Assembly: GCA_021767525.1 (NCBI GenBank) | Contig: JAASTF010000051.1 | Location: 1-14,609 of the forward strand | DNA: 14,609 nucleotides | Direction: 5' to 3' | DNA from: Paracoccaceae bacterium | Lineage (GTDB): Bacteria; Pseudomonadota; Alphaproteobacteria; Rhodobacterales; Rhodobacteraceae | Shown here: one piece after another, positions 1 through 6,495 of the stretch | Layout of the letters: each line of letters opens with the position of its first letter | Position numbering within the stretch: the first letter of the stretch is position 1 | Notes under the pieces: model-generated | Told to the model about the DNA's origin: nothing | Database searches by the model: none | What the model saw: only the letters and a program-made list of their open reading frames with translations | Position numbers and translations under genes: made by a program

Positions 1-769
1 GGCTGGTCGCCATGAAGCGCGGCACGTGATCGCCGGGTGTGTCCATCATCCGCACGATGCGGGCCTGCGCCTCCATGTCCAGGTCGCCCAGCTCGTCGAA
101 CAGCAGCGTGCCGCCCTTGACCCGCGCGAGCAGGCGGGCCGGACCTTCAAGATCGGCCAGGTCCGACGCCGTAACGGTGACAAAGGGCAACGTGCGCCGG
201 TCCGAGAAATCGTGGATCGCGCGCGCGATCAGCGACTTGCCGGTTCCGGATTCACCGGTGATCAGAACCGGAAGGTCGGTGTTCATCACGCGCGCGACAA
301 GGCGATACAGCGTCTGCATCGCCGGCGTGCGCCCAACCAGGGGCAGCTCGTCCGGGCGCTCTCCGGGGTCGTTGTCCTCGGCGGATCGCGCCGGCGCGGT
401 CCGCCGCCGTGCTTCCAGCGCCCGGGCGGTGCGCTTCATCAGGTCCGGCAGGTCAAAGGGCTTGGGCAGATAGTCGTACGCCTCGGCCTCGGCGGCCTGG
501 ATCGCCGTCATGATCGTGTTCTGCGCGGAAATCACGATAACCGGCAGGCCGGGGCGGTCCTCGGCTATCTTCGGCAGCATTTCCAAGCCGTTACCGTCCG
601 GCATCATCACGTCCGAGATGACGACATCGCCCTTGCCCTCACCCACCCAGCGCATCAGCGTCGTCAGCGAGCTGGTCGCATGAACCTTGCACCCCGCCCG
701 CGTCAGCGCCTGCGTCAGCACCGTGCGGATCGTGCGGTCGTCATCGGCAACAAGAACGGTTCCGTCCAT
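1..769 (-). CDS. ntrC: Nitrogen regulation response regulator NtrC, 3' end outside window
   Basis: DNA-binding response regulator of the NtrB/NtrC nitrogen-control pair. The first 256 residues are visible; the rest of the ATPase domain and the C-terminal HTH lie beyond base 1. Receiver domain, about residues 3-115: acidic pocket D9-D11, phospho-acceptor D53 in ISDVMMPDGNG, and K103 in YLPKPF. The AAA+ domain begins near residue 143: Walker A GESGTGKS at 172-179 and Walker B TLLFDELGD near 221-229. Only about 24 residues separate PFVTVT (195-200) from the GG before Walker B, and no GAFTGA loop is present; in canonical NtrC that loop contacts sigma-54. Rhodobacter capsulatus NtrC is known to lack this segment and to activate sigma-70 polymerase, so the same is likely here. 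The ATG overlaps the ntrB stop by one base (TAATG), implying translational coupling. Confidence 0.95.
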   Translation of the reverse strand, partial: MDGTVLVADDDRTIRTVLTQALTRAGCKVHATSSLTTLMRWVGEGKGDVVISDVMMPDGNGLEMLPKIAEDRPGLPVIVISAQNTIMTAIQAAEAEAYDYLPKPFDLPDLMKRTARALEARRRTAPARSAEDNDPGERPDELPLVGRTPAMQTLYRLVARVMNTDLPVLITGESGTGKSLIARAIHDFSDRRTLPFVTVTASDLADLEGPARLLARVKGGTLLFDELGDLDMEAQARIVRMMDTPGDHVPRFMATS

Positions 770-1851
770 TACGATGTCTCCTCTTCATCCTTGGGGGCGC
801 GTGGCAGCGAAATGCGAAAGACCGTGCGCCCCGGCACGGAATTCACCGAAATCCAACCGTCGTGGTCGCTGATGATCTTGCTGACCAGCGCCAGGCCCAG
901 CCCGGTGCCGTTTTCACGGCCCGACACGAAAGGATCGAAAATATCGCCGCGAATGTCGTCGGGTAGGCCGGGGCCGTCGTCGATCACCTCGATCTGCAAA
1001 GGCAGAGAATGGCCCGAGCCGTCGCTGCGCCGCAGCCGGAAGGAATGTTCGAAAAACGTGCGCAAGGTGATGGTGCCGCTGGTCTTTCCGGCGGCCTCGG
1101 ATGCGTTTTTCAACAGGTTCAGAACGACTTGCAGCAACTGGTCTGGGTCGGCATGAGCCAGGGGAAGCGATGGGTCGTATTGCTCGACGATCTTCATATG
1201 CGCGCCAAAGCCCAGCAAGGCCGAGCGCCGCGCGCGATCCAGAACATCGTGCAGGTTCACCGCCTTGCGGACCGGGGCCGACAGGTTGCCGAATTGCTCG
1301 ACCTGTTCAAGCAGGTTCACGATGCGGCGGCTTTCGCTGACGATAAGATCCGTCAATTCAAGGTCTTCGGCAGACAAGTTCATGCTAAGCAACTGCGCCG
1401 CCCCGGTGATGCCGGCCAGCGGATTCTTGATTTCATGGGCCAGCATCTCGGCCATGCCGATCGCGGATTTCGCCGCCGATTTGACCGAGTGGCTTTGCGT
1501 CATGCGACCGGCCAATTCGCGCGGAGCGATCAGGAACAGCATATGCCCTTCGTGCCCCTGCAAGGGCGCGATCTGAAGGTTGCATTGCAGCGGCGCCCGC
1601 TCGCCCGTGCCCACGTCGACATCATTGACGAAAAGCGGCGTGCCCTCTTGCCGGGCGCGGGCGAATGCCTCTTCCAGCGGCGCGTCGATGGCAAGCTTGT
1701 CCCAGACCGGCTGCCCGATCAGCGTCTTGGCCGAAGCGTTGAAAAACCCTTCGCCTGCCGGGTTCAGATCGGCGATCGTGTCCTGCGCGTCGACCAGCAA
1801 GCCGGGCACCGGCAACGAGCTCCAAAGGGCGCTTTGAATGGCAGGGCTCAT
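769..1851 (-). CDS. ntrB: Nitrogen-sensing histidine kinase NtrB (NRII)
   Basis: Soluble sensor kinase, 360 aa, that phosphorylates or dephosphorylates NtrC in response to nitrogen status; in the family this is signalled by PII proteins. A PAS-like sensor region covers about residues 5-115. The H box is MLAHEIKNPLAGITGAAQLL with phospho-accepting H139. The ATP-binding domain shows the N box NLLKNASEA (about 245-253), G1 DDGPGLP (291-297) and G2 GTGLGL (315-320). No membrane segment is evident, as expected for NtrB rather than the membrane kinase NtrY. The start ATG overlaps the dusB stop as ATGA, with a weak GAAAGG upstream. The stop shares a base with the ntrC start. The order dusB-ntrB-ntrC matches the R. 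capsulatus nifR3-ntrB-ntrC operon, which supports NtrB over other PAS kinases. Confidence 0.95.
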   Translation of the reverse strand: MSPAIQSALWSSLPVPGLLVDAQDTIADLNPAGEGFFNASAKTLIGQPVWDKLAIDAPLEEAFARARQEGTPLFVNDVDVGTGERAPLQCNLQIAPLQGHEGHMLFLIAPRELAGRMTQSHSVKSAAKSAIGMAEMLAHEIKNPLAGITGAAQLLSMNLSAEDLELTDLIVSESRRIVNLLEQVEQFGNLSAPVRKAVNLHDVLDRARRSALLGFGAHMKIVEQYDPSLPLAHADPDQLLQVVLNLLKNASEAAGKTSGTITLRTFFEHSFRLRRSDGSGHSLPLQIEVIDDGPGLPDDIRGDIFDPFVSGRENGTGLGLALVSKIISDHDGWISVNSVPGRTVFRISLPRAPKDEEETS

Positions 1852-2828
1852 GCGGCGCGCCTTTCACTCTCGGCGGCGGCAGGCAACAGGGCCAGCACCT
1901 CGTCGGGGTCGCGGCTGGTCAGGATGCGGCGGCGCATTTCGGTGCCCGTGCCCAGGTCGTCCATGTACCAGCCCAGGTGCTTGCGCGCGACACGCAGGCC
2001 CAGATCACGCCCGTAGAACATCAACATTGCCTCGTAATGGTCTGAAATCATTTTTATTCGCTCTGCCCCATCCGGAATATCCGGCGCTGTGCCATAGCCC
2101 AGCCAGTGGGCAATCTGCGCCAAGAGCCACGGCCGCCCCTGCGCGCCGCGCCCGATCATCACGCCATCGGCGCCGGATTGCGCGAGGGCCTGCGCGGCGC
2201 TGTCGGCGTCGGTGATATCGCCATTGGCCACAACGGGGATCGTCACGGCCTCTTTCACCGCGCGGATCGCTTCCCAGTTGGCCCGCCCCTTGTAGAACTG
2301 GCAGCGTGTGCGCCCGTGAATCACGATCATCCGCACGCCTGCACCTTCGGCGCGCGCGGCCAATTCTGGCGCGTTCAGGCTGCTGTCATCCCAGCCCAGC
2401 CTGGTTTTCAGCGTCACGGGCACGTCAACGGCGCCCGCCACCGCCTCGATCAGGCGCAGGGCGTGATTGAGGTCGCGCATCAGCGCCGAGCCCGACAGGC
2501 CGCCGACCACCTTTTTCGCAGGGCATCCCATGTTGATGTCGATCACCCGTGCCCCGTTGTCGGCCACCATGCGCGCCGCTTCGGCCATCCAATGCGGGTC
2601 GCGGCCCGCCAGTTGAACCGAGGTGTTTTCAACGCCGAATCCCAACTCGGCCCGGTCGCGCACGCTTTGCTTGGCTTCGACCATTTCCTGGCTGGCCACC
2701 ATTTCACTGACCACAAGCCCGGCCCCGAACCGCGTGACAAGGTCGCGGAACGGCAGGTCGGTGATTCCCGCAAGCGGCGCCAGCAGCACCGGCGGATCAA
2801 TGGGTCTTTTGTCGAGGGTCAGCGTCAT
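1848..2828 (-). CDS. dusB: tRNA-dihydrouridine synthase DusB (NifR3)
   Basis: FMN-dependent enzyme, 326 aa, that reduces specific uridines in the tRNA D-loop to dihydrouridine. A TIM-barrel flavin domain is evident: LLAPLAGITDLPFRDL (15-30), the catalytic-cysteine motif INMGCPAKKV with C102, HGRTRCQFYKGRANW, then VANGDI and GVMIGRGAQGRPW near the phosphate-binding end. The reading frame is open upstream to an ATG at 2927, but I place the start at 2828 (MTLTLDKRP). From there the conserved barrel begins at once and length fits the family; an AAGG lies about 11 nt upstream, and the extra 33 residues (with three Met but no family similarity) look like leader. In R. capsulatus this gene was named nifR3, first of the ntrBC operon. 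Its 3' end overlaps ntrB by 4 nt. Confidence 0.95.
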   Translation of the reverse strand: MTLTLDKRPIDPPVLLAPLAGITDLPFRDLVTRFGAGLVVSEMVASQEMVEAKQSVRDRAELGFGVENTSVQLAGRDPHWMAEAARMVADNGARVIDINMGCPAKKVVGGLSGSALMRDLNHALRLIEAVAGAVDVPVTLKTRLGWDDSSLNAPELAARAEGAGVRMIVIHGRTRCQFYKGRANWEAIRAVKEAVTIPVVANGDITDADSAAQALAQSGADGVMIGRGAQGRPWLLAQIAHWLGYGTAPDIPDGAERIKMISDHYEAMLMFYGRDLGLRVARKHLGWYMDDLGTGTEMRRRILTSRDPDEVLALLPAAAESERRAA

Positions 2829-2920
2829 GTGCCTAAACCTTGTGCACTGGTCCTTGGCTACCGTAGGCATCGGGAAATCACAACGAATCCAAGCCGCATT
2901 TTGCATCACACGGCCGCAAT

Positions 2921-2937
2921 TGCCCATTTTTTAGGCA
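2921..2937. promoter_or_regulatory. Candidate NtrC dyad, TGCC-N9-GGCA
   Basis: TGCC CATTTTTTA GGCA: a perfect 4-bp inverted repeat with an AT-rich 9-bp spacer, centred about 101 bp upstream of the dusB ATG. The same architecture occurs twice, 32 bp apart, upstream of amtB. From memory, R. capsulatus NtrC sites have a GCC-N9-GGC core and lie more than 100 bp from the transcription start, so autoregulation of dusB-ntrBC is a reasonable inference. Only one good copy is seen here; a partner near 2956-2971 has spacing of 10 rather than 9. No binding is demonstrated. Confidence 0.45.
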
Positions 2938-2945
2938 TGCCCTTG

Positions 2946-2966
2946 GGGCAATCTGGCCGATTGCCC
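2946..2966. repeat. Perfect 8-bp inverted repeat
   Basis: Arms GGGCAATC (2946-2953) and GATTGCCC (2959-2966) with a TGGCC centre. It lies 5' to both flanking genes, so it is not a terminator for either. It could be an operator for a dimeric regulator, or a hairpin in the ispDF 5' leader if transcription starts upstream of it. Which protein would bind is unknown. Confidence 0.5.
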
Positions 2967-3009
2967 TTGGCCCCGCCAGCCCCTATGCAAGCAGCAGGGA
3001 GAGTTACCG

Positions 3010-4143
3010 ATGACCACCGCAGCCCTGATCGTCGCCGCCGGGCGCGGCACCCGCGCCGGGGGCGATGTGCCCAAGCAATGGCAAATGCTGGCCGGTCGCC
3101 GCGTGGCCGACTGGACGCTGTCGGCCTTTGCCGCGCATCCACACATCGACCACGTGCTGATGGTCATCAATCCCGATGACACAGACCATGCCCCGGCAGG
3201 CATCGAAACCGTGCCAGGCGGGGCCACGCGCGACGCATCGGTGCGCGCGGGTCTTGAGGCGCTGGCGGGGCGCGGTGTGACGCGGGTGCTGATCCATGAC
3301 GTGGCCCGCGCCTGCGTGACGGCCGATGTGATCGGCGCGGTTCTGGATGCGCTGGAAACCCATACGGGCGCTGCGCCGGGCCTGCCCGTGACCGACGCTC
3401 TGTGGCGCGGTGACGGCACGGTGACCGGCACCCAATCGCGCGAGGGCCTTTTCCGCGCTCAGACGCCGCAGGGCTTTCATTTCGACGCGATCCTTGCCGC
3501 GCATCGCGCCCATCCCGGCGGCGCGGCGGACGATGTCGAGGTGGCCCGCGCTGCCGGGATCGCGGTTGCGATCACCGAAGGCTCGGACGACAATATCAAG
3601 ATCACGCGCCCGCAGGATTTCGCCCGCGCGGCCGCGATACTGAAAGGACAACAGATGCAGGCCCCCGATATCCGTCTTGGAAACGGCTATGACGTGCACC
3701 GCTTTGGCCCGGGCGATCACGTGGTCCTGTGCGGCGTCAGGGTGCCGCATGACCGCGCCTTGCAGGGACATTCAGATGCCGATGTGGGGATGCACGCCAT
3801 CACCGACGCGATTTATGGCGCGCTGGCGCAGGGCGATATCGGCCGGCATTTCCCACCCAGCTACCCCCAATGGAAAGGCGCGGACAGCCGGATATTCCTG
3901 CGCCACGCGGTCGAGCTGGCGGGGCAGATGGGCTTTGCCATTGCCAATGTCGACTGCACGCTGGTTTGCGAATGGCCCAAGATCGGCCCTCATGCCGATG
4001 CCATGCAGGCAGCATTGGCGCAGATCATGGGCGTCGAGGCCGCGCGCATTTCGGTCAAGGCCACCACATCCGAGCGGCTGGGCTTTACAGGCCGCGAGGA
4101 GGGCATCGCCGCCATCGCCACAGCCGCGCTGGTGGCGTCATGA
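3010..4143 (+). CDS. ispDF: Bifunctional IspD/IspF of the MEP isoprenoid pathway
   Basis: Cytosolic fusion enzyme, 377 aa, for two non-consecutive steps of the MEP pathway: MEP cytidylyltransferase (IspD) and 2-C-methyl-D-erythritol 2,4-cyclodiphosphate synthase (IspF). The IspD part covers about 1-212: the CTP-binding loop LIVAAGRGTRAGGDVPKQW (7-24) and RAQTPQGFHFDA (149-160). The usual HDAARP motif reads HDVARA here (96-101). The IspF part covers about 220-377: zinc ligands D228 and H230 in GNGYDVHRFG, H262 in DVGMHAITDA, and KATTSERLGFTGREEGIAA near the end. Full length for an IspDF fusion, a form common in alphaproteobacteria. The start is supported by GGGAGAG about 6 nt upstream. The stop overlaps the pgpA start as ATGA, so the next genes are probably co-transcribed. 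Confidence 0.96.
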   Translation: MTTAALIVAAGRGTRAGGDVPKQWQMLAGRRVADWTLSAFAAHPHIDHVLMVINPDDTDHAPAGIETVPGGATRDASVRAGLEALAGRGVTRVLIHDVARACVTADVIGAVLDALETHTGAAPGLPVTDALWRGDGTVTGTQSREGLFRAQTPQGFHFDAILAAHRAHPGGAADDVEVARAAGIAVAITEGSDDNIKITRPQDFARAAAILKGQQMQAPDIRLGNGYDVHRFGPGDHVVLCGVRVPHDRALQGHSDADVGMHAITDAIYGALAQGDIGRHFPPSYPQWKGADSRIFLRHAVELAGQMGFAIANVDCTLVCEWPKIGPHADAMQAALAQIMGVEAARISVKATTSERLGFTGREEGIAAIATAALVAS

Positions 4144-4628
4144 GCCGCCTGATCGCCACCGTGTTCTACGTGGGCTACCTGCGGCCTGCGCCGGGCACCT
4201 GGGGCTCGCTTGCCGCGTTGCCGCTGGCCTGGGTCATCGGCAGCTACACCGGCTTTATCGGGCTGGTCATCGCCACGACGCTGGTGTTTTTCGCCGGGCT
4301 TTGGGCCACGCAGGCGCAAACGCGGGGCCAGGACGATCACGACCCGTCAGAGATAGTGGTGGACGAGGTGGTGGGCCAGTGGATCGCGCTTTACCCGGTG
4401 GTCTATGGCGCGGGCATGATGGGGATCGATCTGCTGGCGCTGTATCCCGGGTGGATCGGGGCCTTCGTGCTGTTTCGTCTGTTCGACATCTGGAAACCCT
4501 GGCTGGTCGGCCACGCCGACGCACGGGGCGACGCGATGGGTGTGATGCTGGATGACTTGTGGGCGGGCGTTTTCGCGGCCATCGGCGTATCGGTTCTGGC
4601 CGCACTGGCGCATGGGGTGCTGATGTGA
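4140..4628 (+). CDS. pgpA: Phosphatidylglycerophosphatase A
   Basis: Integral inner-membrane phosphatase, 162 aa, converting phosphatidylglycerophosphate to phosphatidylglycerol. Family signatures in order: PAPGTWGSLAALPLA (17-30), the acidic IVVDEVVGQWIAL (72-84), FRLFDIWKPW (112-121) and GVMLDDLWAG (134-143). Hydrophobic stretches near 24-54, 80-112 and 143-160 fit several membrane spans. The frame stays open far upstream inside ispDF, but the family N-terminus begins right after the ATG that overlaps the ispDF stop (ATGA), so I start there. The 3' end overlaps the next gene by 4 nt (GTGA). Length agrees with PgpA. Placement beside ispDF suggests a housekeeping lipid and envelope operon. 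Confidence 0.94.
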   Translation: MSRLIATVFYVGYLRPAPGTWGSLAALPLAWVIGSYTGFIGLVIATTLVFFAGLWATQAQTRGQDDHDPSEIVVDEVVGQWIALYPVVYGAGMMGIDLLALYPGWIGAFVLFRLFDIWKPWLVGHADARGDAMGVMLDDLWAGVFAAIGVSVLAALAHGVLM

Positions 4629-5095
4629 GCCTGCCCAAGCAGATACTGGAGGTCTACCGCGACCGCGGCTGGATGATCGCCACAGCCGAATCCTGCACCG
4701 GCGGGATGGTGGGGGCGGCGATCACCGATGTTGCGGGCTCGTCCACCGTTTATGAACGCGGGTTCGTTACCTATACCAATGCCGCCAAGGAACAGATGCT
4801 GGGCGTGTCGCCTAACACCCTTGCGGCACATGGCGCTGTCAGCGAAGAGGTGGCACGCGAAATGGCCGAGGGCGCGCTGAGCCATTCCGCGGCCCAGGTC
4901 GCCGTGGCCATCACCGGCATCGCCGGCCCCGGCGGGTCCGAGCACAAACCCGAGGGGCGCGTGTGTTTCGGGCTGGCCGTCAAGGGCGCCGAAACCCGCG
5001 TTGAAACGGTCGAATTCGGGGCGCAAGGCCGCGCCAAGGTGCGAACGGCCGCGCGCGATCACGCGCTGCAGCTGCTGCTGTCGACCATTCAATAA
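4625..5095 (+). CDS. pncC: Nicotinamide-nucleotide amidase, CinA C-terminal family (PncC)
   Basis: Soluble enzyme, 156 aa, of the CinA C-terminal family, whose characterised members deamidate nicotinamide mononucleotide to nicotinate mononucleotide in pyridine-nucleotide recycling. Visible motifs: catalytic serine S23 in ATAESCTGGMVG, YERGFVTYTNAAK (43-55) with the conserved tyrosines and lysine, and the glycine-rich AITGIAGPGG (95-104). This is the stand-alone amidase, without the N-terminal molybdopterin-binding-like domain of full CinA. The start is inferred to be GTG at 4625, overlapping the pgpA stop as GTGA; an ATG 66 nt upstream would add unrelated residues. The protein then begins MSLPKQILEVY, a normal family start. 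Often annotated as CinA or competence/damage-inducible protein; no role in competence is implied here. Confidence 0.92.
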   Translation: MSLPKQILEVYRDRGWMIATAESCTGGMVGAAITDVAGSSTVYERGFVTYTNAAKEQMLGVSPNTLAAHGAVSEEVAREMAEGALSHSAAQVAVAITGIAGPGGSEHKPEGRVCFGLAVKGAETRVETVEFGAQGRAKVRTAARDHALQLLLSTIQ

Positions 5096-5096
5096 C

Positions 5097-5113
5097 TGCC
5101 TATTTATAGGGCA
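5097..5113. promoter_or_regulatory. Candidate NtrC dyad 1 upstream of amtB
   Basis: TGCC TATTTATAG GGCA: perfect 4-bp inverted half-sites with a 9-bp AT-rich spacer, beginning 2 nt after the pncC stop. Its centre (5105) is about 154 bp before the amtB ATG and 32 bp, close to three helical turns, from dyad 2. The tandem, same-face arrangement and distance resemble what I recall of R. capsulatus NtrC sites (GCC-N9-GGC). The assignment is an inference from pattern and context. Confidence 0.5.
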
Positions 5114-5128
5114 TTGCGCTGCATTTTA

Positions 5129-5145
5129 CGCCCTCTATCCGGGCA
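5129..5145. promoter_or_regulatory. Candidate NtrC dyad 2 upstream of amtB
   Basis: CGCC CTCTATCCG GGCA: the GCC-N9-GGC core is preserved with the same 9-bp spacing as dyad 1; the outer pair is C/A instead of T/A. Its centre (5137) is about 122 bp before the amtB ATG. It overlaps the left arm of another inverted repeat, GGGCA-N10-TGCCC (5141-5160), so the exact operator boundary is uncertain. Confidence 0.5.
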
Positions 5146-5186
5146 TTTGCAAAACTGCCCTTGTTTTATGCGCCTTGCTGGCCATC

Positions 5187-5203
5187 TGCCGCTTTCCTTG
5201 GCG
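5187..5203. promoter_or_regulatory. Weaker third GCC-N9-GGC dyad upstream of amtB
   Basis: TGCC GCTTTCCTT GGCG, centred about 64 bp before the amtB ATG and 58 bp from dyad 2. It has the core and spacing but not the outer A. In GC-rich DNA a lone core match is not rare, so this may be chance; if the promoter lies close by, it could instead be a repressing or accessory site. Confidence 0.25.
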
Positions 5204-5258
5204 AAATGAATGCGCTTCATCCCCGCAACCGTGAAAAACACTGGGAAGGGGACGCAAG

Positions 5259-6437
5259 ATGAACGCAGCCGATACCGCCTGGATCATCGTCGCAACGGCG
5301 CTGGTTCTATTCATGACACTTCCGGGGCTTGCCCTGTTCTATGGCGGGCTGGTGCGCGCGCGCAACGTGCTGAGCGTGTTCATGCATTGCTATGCCATCG
5401 CCTGCCTGATGAGCGTGCTGTGGTTTGCCGTCGGCTATTCCATCGCCTTTGGGGATGGCGGCGCCTATTGGGGTGGTCTGGGCAAGATGTTCCTGCTGGG
5501 CGTGGATGCCGACAGCCTGTCGGGCACCCTGCCTGAGGTTCTGTTCTTTGCCTTCCAGATGACATTCGCCATCATCACCCCTGCCCTGATCGTCGGCGCC
5601 TATGTCGAACGGATCGGTTTCGGCTTTGTCGTGATCTTTTCGGGGCTGTGGATGCTTCTGTGCTATGCGCCGGTGGTGCATTGGATCTGGGGCGGCGGGT
5701 TCCTGGCGGATGGCGGCATTTTCGGCGAGATCGGCGTGCGCGATTTCGCGGGCGGCATCGTGGTGCATGAAACCGCCGGTCTGGCCGCGCTGGTGCTGGC
5801 GGTGATGCTGGGCGCGCGCAAGAACGCCACCACCCCGCCGCACAATCCCGGTTACGTCTTTATCGGCGCAGCCATGCTGTGGGTCGGCTGGTTCGGGTTC
5901 AACGGCGGCAGCCAGTTGGCCGCCGATGGCGGCGCGGCGATGGCGCTGACCGTCACGCATATCTCGGCCGCGACCGCCTCGCTGACCTGGGCGCTGTGGG
6001 AGCGTTTGAAGTTCGGCAAATCCAGCCTGGTGGGCATGGTCACGGGCACCATCGCCGGCCTTGCCTCGATCACCCCGGCCAGTGGCTTTGTCGGCCCGAT
6101 CGAGGCGCTGGTGATCGGCGCGGTGGCCGGCATCCTGTGCCAAGAGGCCGTCGTGCTGATCCGCGAGCGGCTGAAGATCGACGACACGCTGGATGTGTTC
6201 GCCGTGCATGGCGTGGGCGGCATTTTCGGCACGATCATGATCGCCGCTTTCGGCGCGGGCAGCTGGGCCGCACAGTTTGGCAGCCTGGCCATCGTGGGCG
6301 TCTTTACCGTGGTGGTGACCGTGGTGCTGGCCAAGCTGGTCAGCCTGGTGACGCCGCTGCGCGTGGACGAGGAAACCGAGCATAACGGGCTTGATATCTC
6401 GGCCCACGGCGAGCGGGCCTATGACCACGCGTCGTAG
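5259..6437 (+). CDS. amtB: Ammonium transporter AmtB
   Basis: Inner-membrane ammonium channel/transporter of the Amt/Mep/Rh family, 392 aa, expected to form a trimer. It is hydrophobic along its length with about 11 membrane spans. Pore features are visible: twin histidines H170 (GGIVVHETAG) and H317 (FAVHGVGG), D162 in RDFAGG, Phe-gate equivalents F103 (QMTFAIITPAL) and F214 (WVGWFGFNGGS), and the conserved C-terminal tail LDISAHGERAY that couples to PII (GlnK). No separate signal peptide is obvious; the first span starts near residue 7. An AAGGGG-containing ribosome-binding site lies about 10 nt before the ATG. Candidate NtrC dyads precede it and a hairpin terminator follows. The usual upstream partner glnK is absent from this window. 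It stands 163 nt after pncC, probably as its own transcription unit. Confidence 0.95.
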   Translation: MNAADTAWIIVATALVLFMTLPGLALFYGGLVRARNVLSVFMHCYAIACLMSVLWFAVGYSIAFGDGGAYWGGLGKMFLLGVDADSLSGTLPEVLFFAFQMTFAIITPALIVGAYVERIGFGFVVIFSGLWMLLCYAPVVHWIWGGGFLADGGIFGEIGVRDFAGGIVVHETAGLAALVLAVMLGARKNATTPPHNPGYVFIGAAMLWVGWFGFNGGSQLAADGGAAMALTVTHISAATASLTWALWERLKFGKSSLVGMVTGTIAGLASITPASGFVGPIEALVIGAVAGILCQEAVVLIRERLKIDDTLDVFAVHGVGGIFGTIMIAAFGAGSWAAQFGSLAIVGVFTVVVTVVLAKLVSLVTPLRVDEETEHNGLDISAHGERAYDHAS

Positions 6438-6455
6438 AGGTTAGGTTGCGACGAT

Positions 6456-6483
6456 GGGACCGGCCTGTGGGCTGGCCCCTTTG
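6456..6483 (+). terminator. Probable amtB rho-independent terminator
   Basis: GGGACCGGCC (6456-6465) can pair with GGCTGGCCCC (6470-6479) around a TGTG loop, giving eight Watson-Crick pairs, one G-T wobble and one mismatch. A short T-rich tail, TTTGCGTTT, follows. It lies 19 nt after the amtB stop in a convergent gap of 58 nt, so it may also limit read-through from the opposite gene, although the T tract is weak on that side. Confidence 0.6.
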
Positions 6484-6495
6484 CGTTTCAAGGGG

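Larger units (their letters stand above)
2829..3009. promoter_or_regulatory. Divergent dusB-ntrBC / ispDF intergenic control region
   Basis: 181 nt separating the divergent starts of dusB (minus) and ispDF (plus), so it should hold promoters in both directions. It is more AT-rich than the flanking genes. It contains a TGCC-N9-GGCA dyad (2921-2937) and an 8-bp-arm inverted repeat (2946-2966), listed separately. The TTGCCC/GGGCAA word recurs several times between 2920 and 2970. I could not assign -35/-10 boxes with confidence on either strand. A GGGAGAG at about 2998-3004 is the likely ispDF ribosome-binding site. Confidence 0.6.

Noticed and set aside
26..1156. Plus-strand open frame across ntrC and ntrB
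   Set aside because: It runs antisense to two well-supported genes, has low-complexity composition and no family motif.
2829..2927. N-terminal extension of DusB to an ATG at 2927
   Set aside because: The family barrel begins just after 2828, and the extension would overlap the candidate NtrC dyad and leader.
2106..3179. Plus-strand open frame across dusB, the divergent intergenic region and ispDF
   Set aside because: It would cross a promoter region and two genes with strong family motifs; its translation shows no domain.
3870..4139. N-terminal extension of PgpA by 90 residues
   Set aside because: The extra residues are an alternate-frame reading of ispDF; the PgpA family N-terminus begins right after the ATG at 4140.
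5141..5160. GGGCA-N10-TGCCC inverted repeat before amtB as a terminator for pncC
   Set aside because: Arms are only 5 bp, the 10-nt loop is long, and it overlaps dyad 2; a pncC terminator is not well supported.
5160..5258. Sigma-54 (-24/-12) promoter for amtB
   Set aside because: The nearest GG/GC pair (around 5180 and 5191) has the wrong spacing and poor flanks.
5307..6428. Minus-strand open frame opposite amtB
   Set aside because: A His/Gln/Arg-rich antisense shadow of a membrane protein gene, with no ribosome-binding site or motif.
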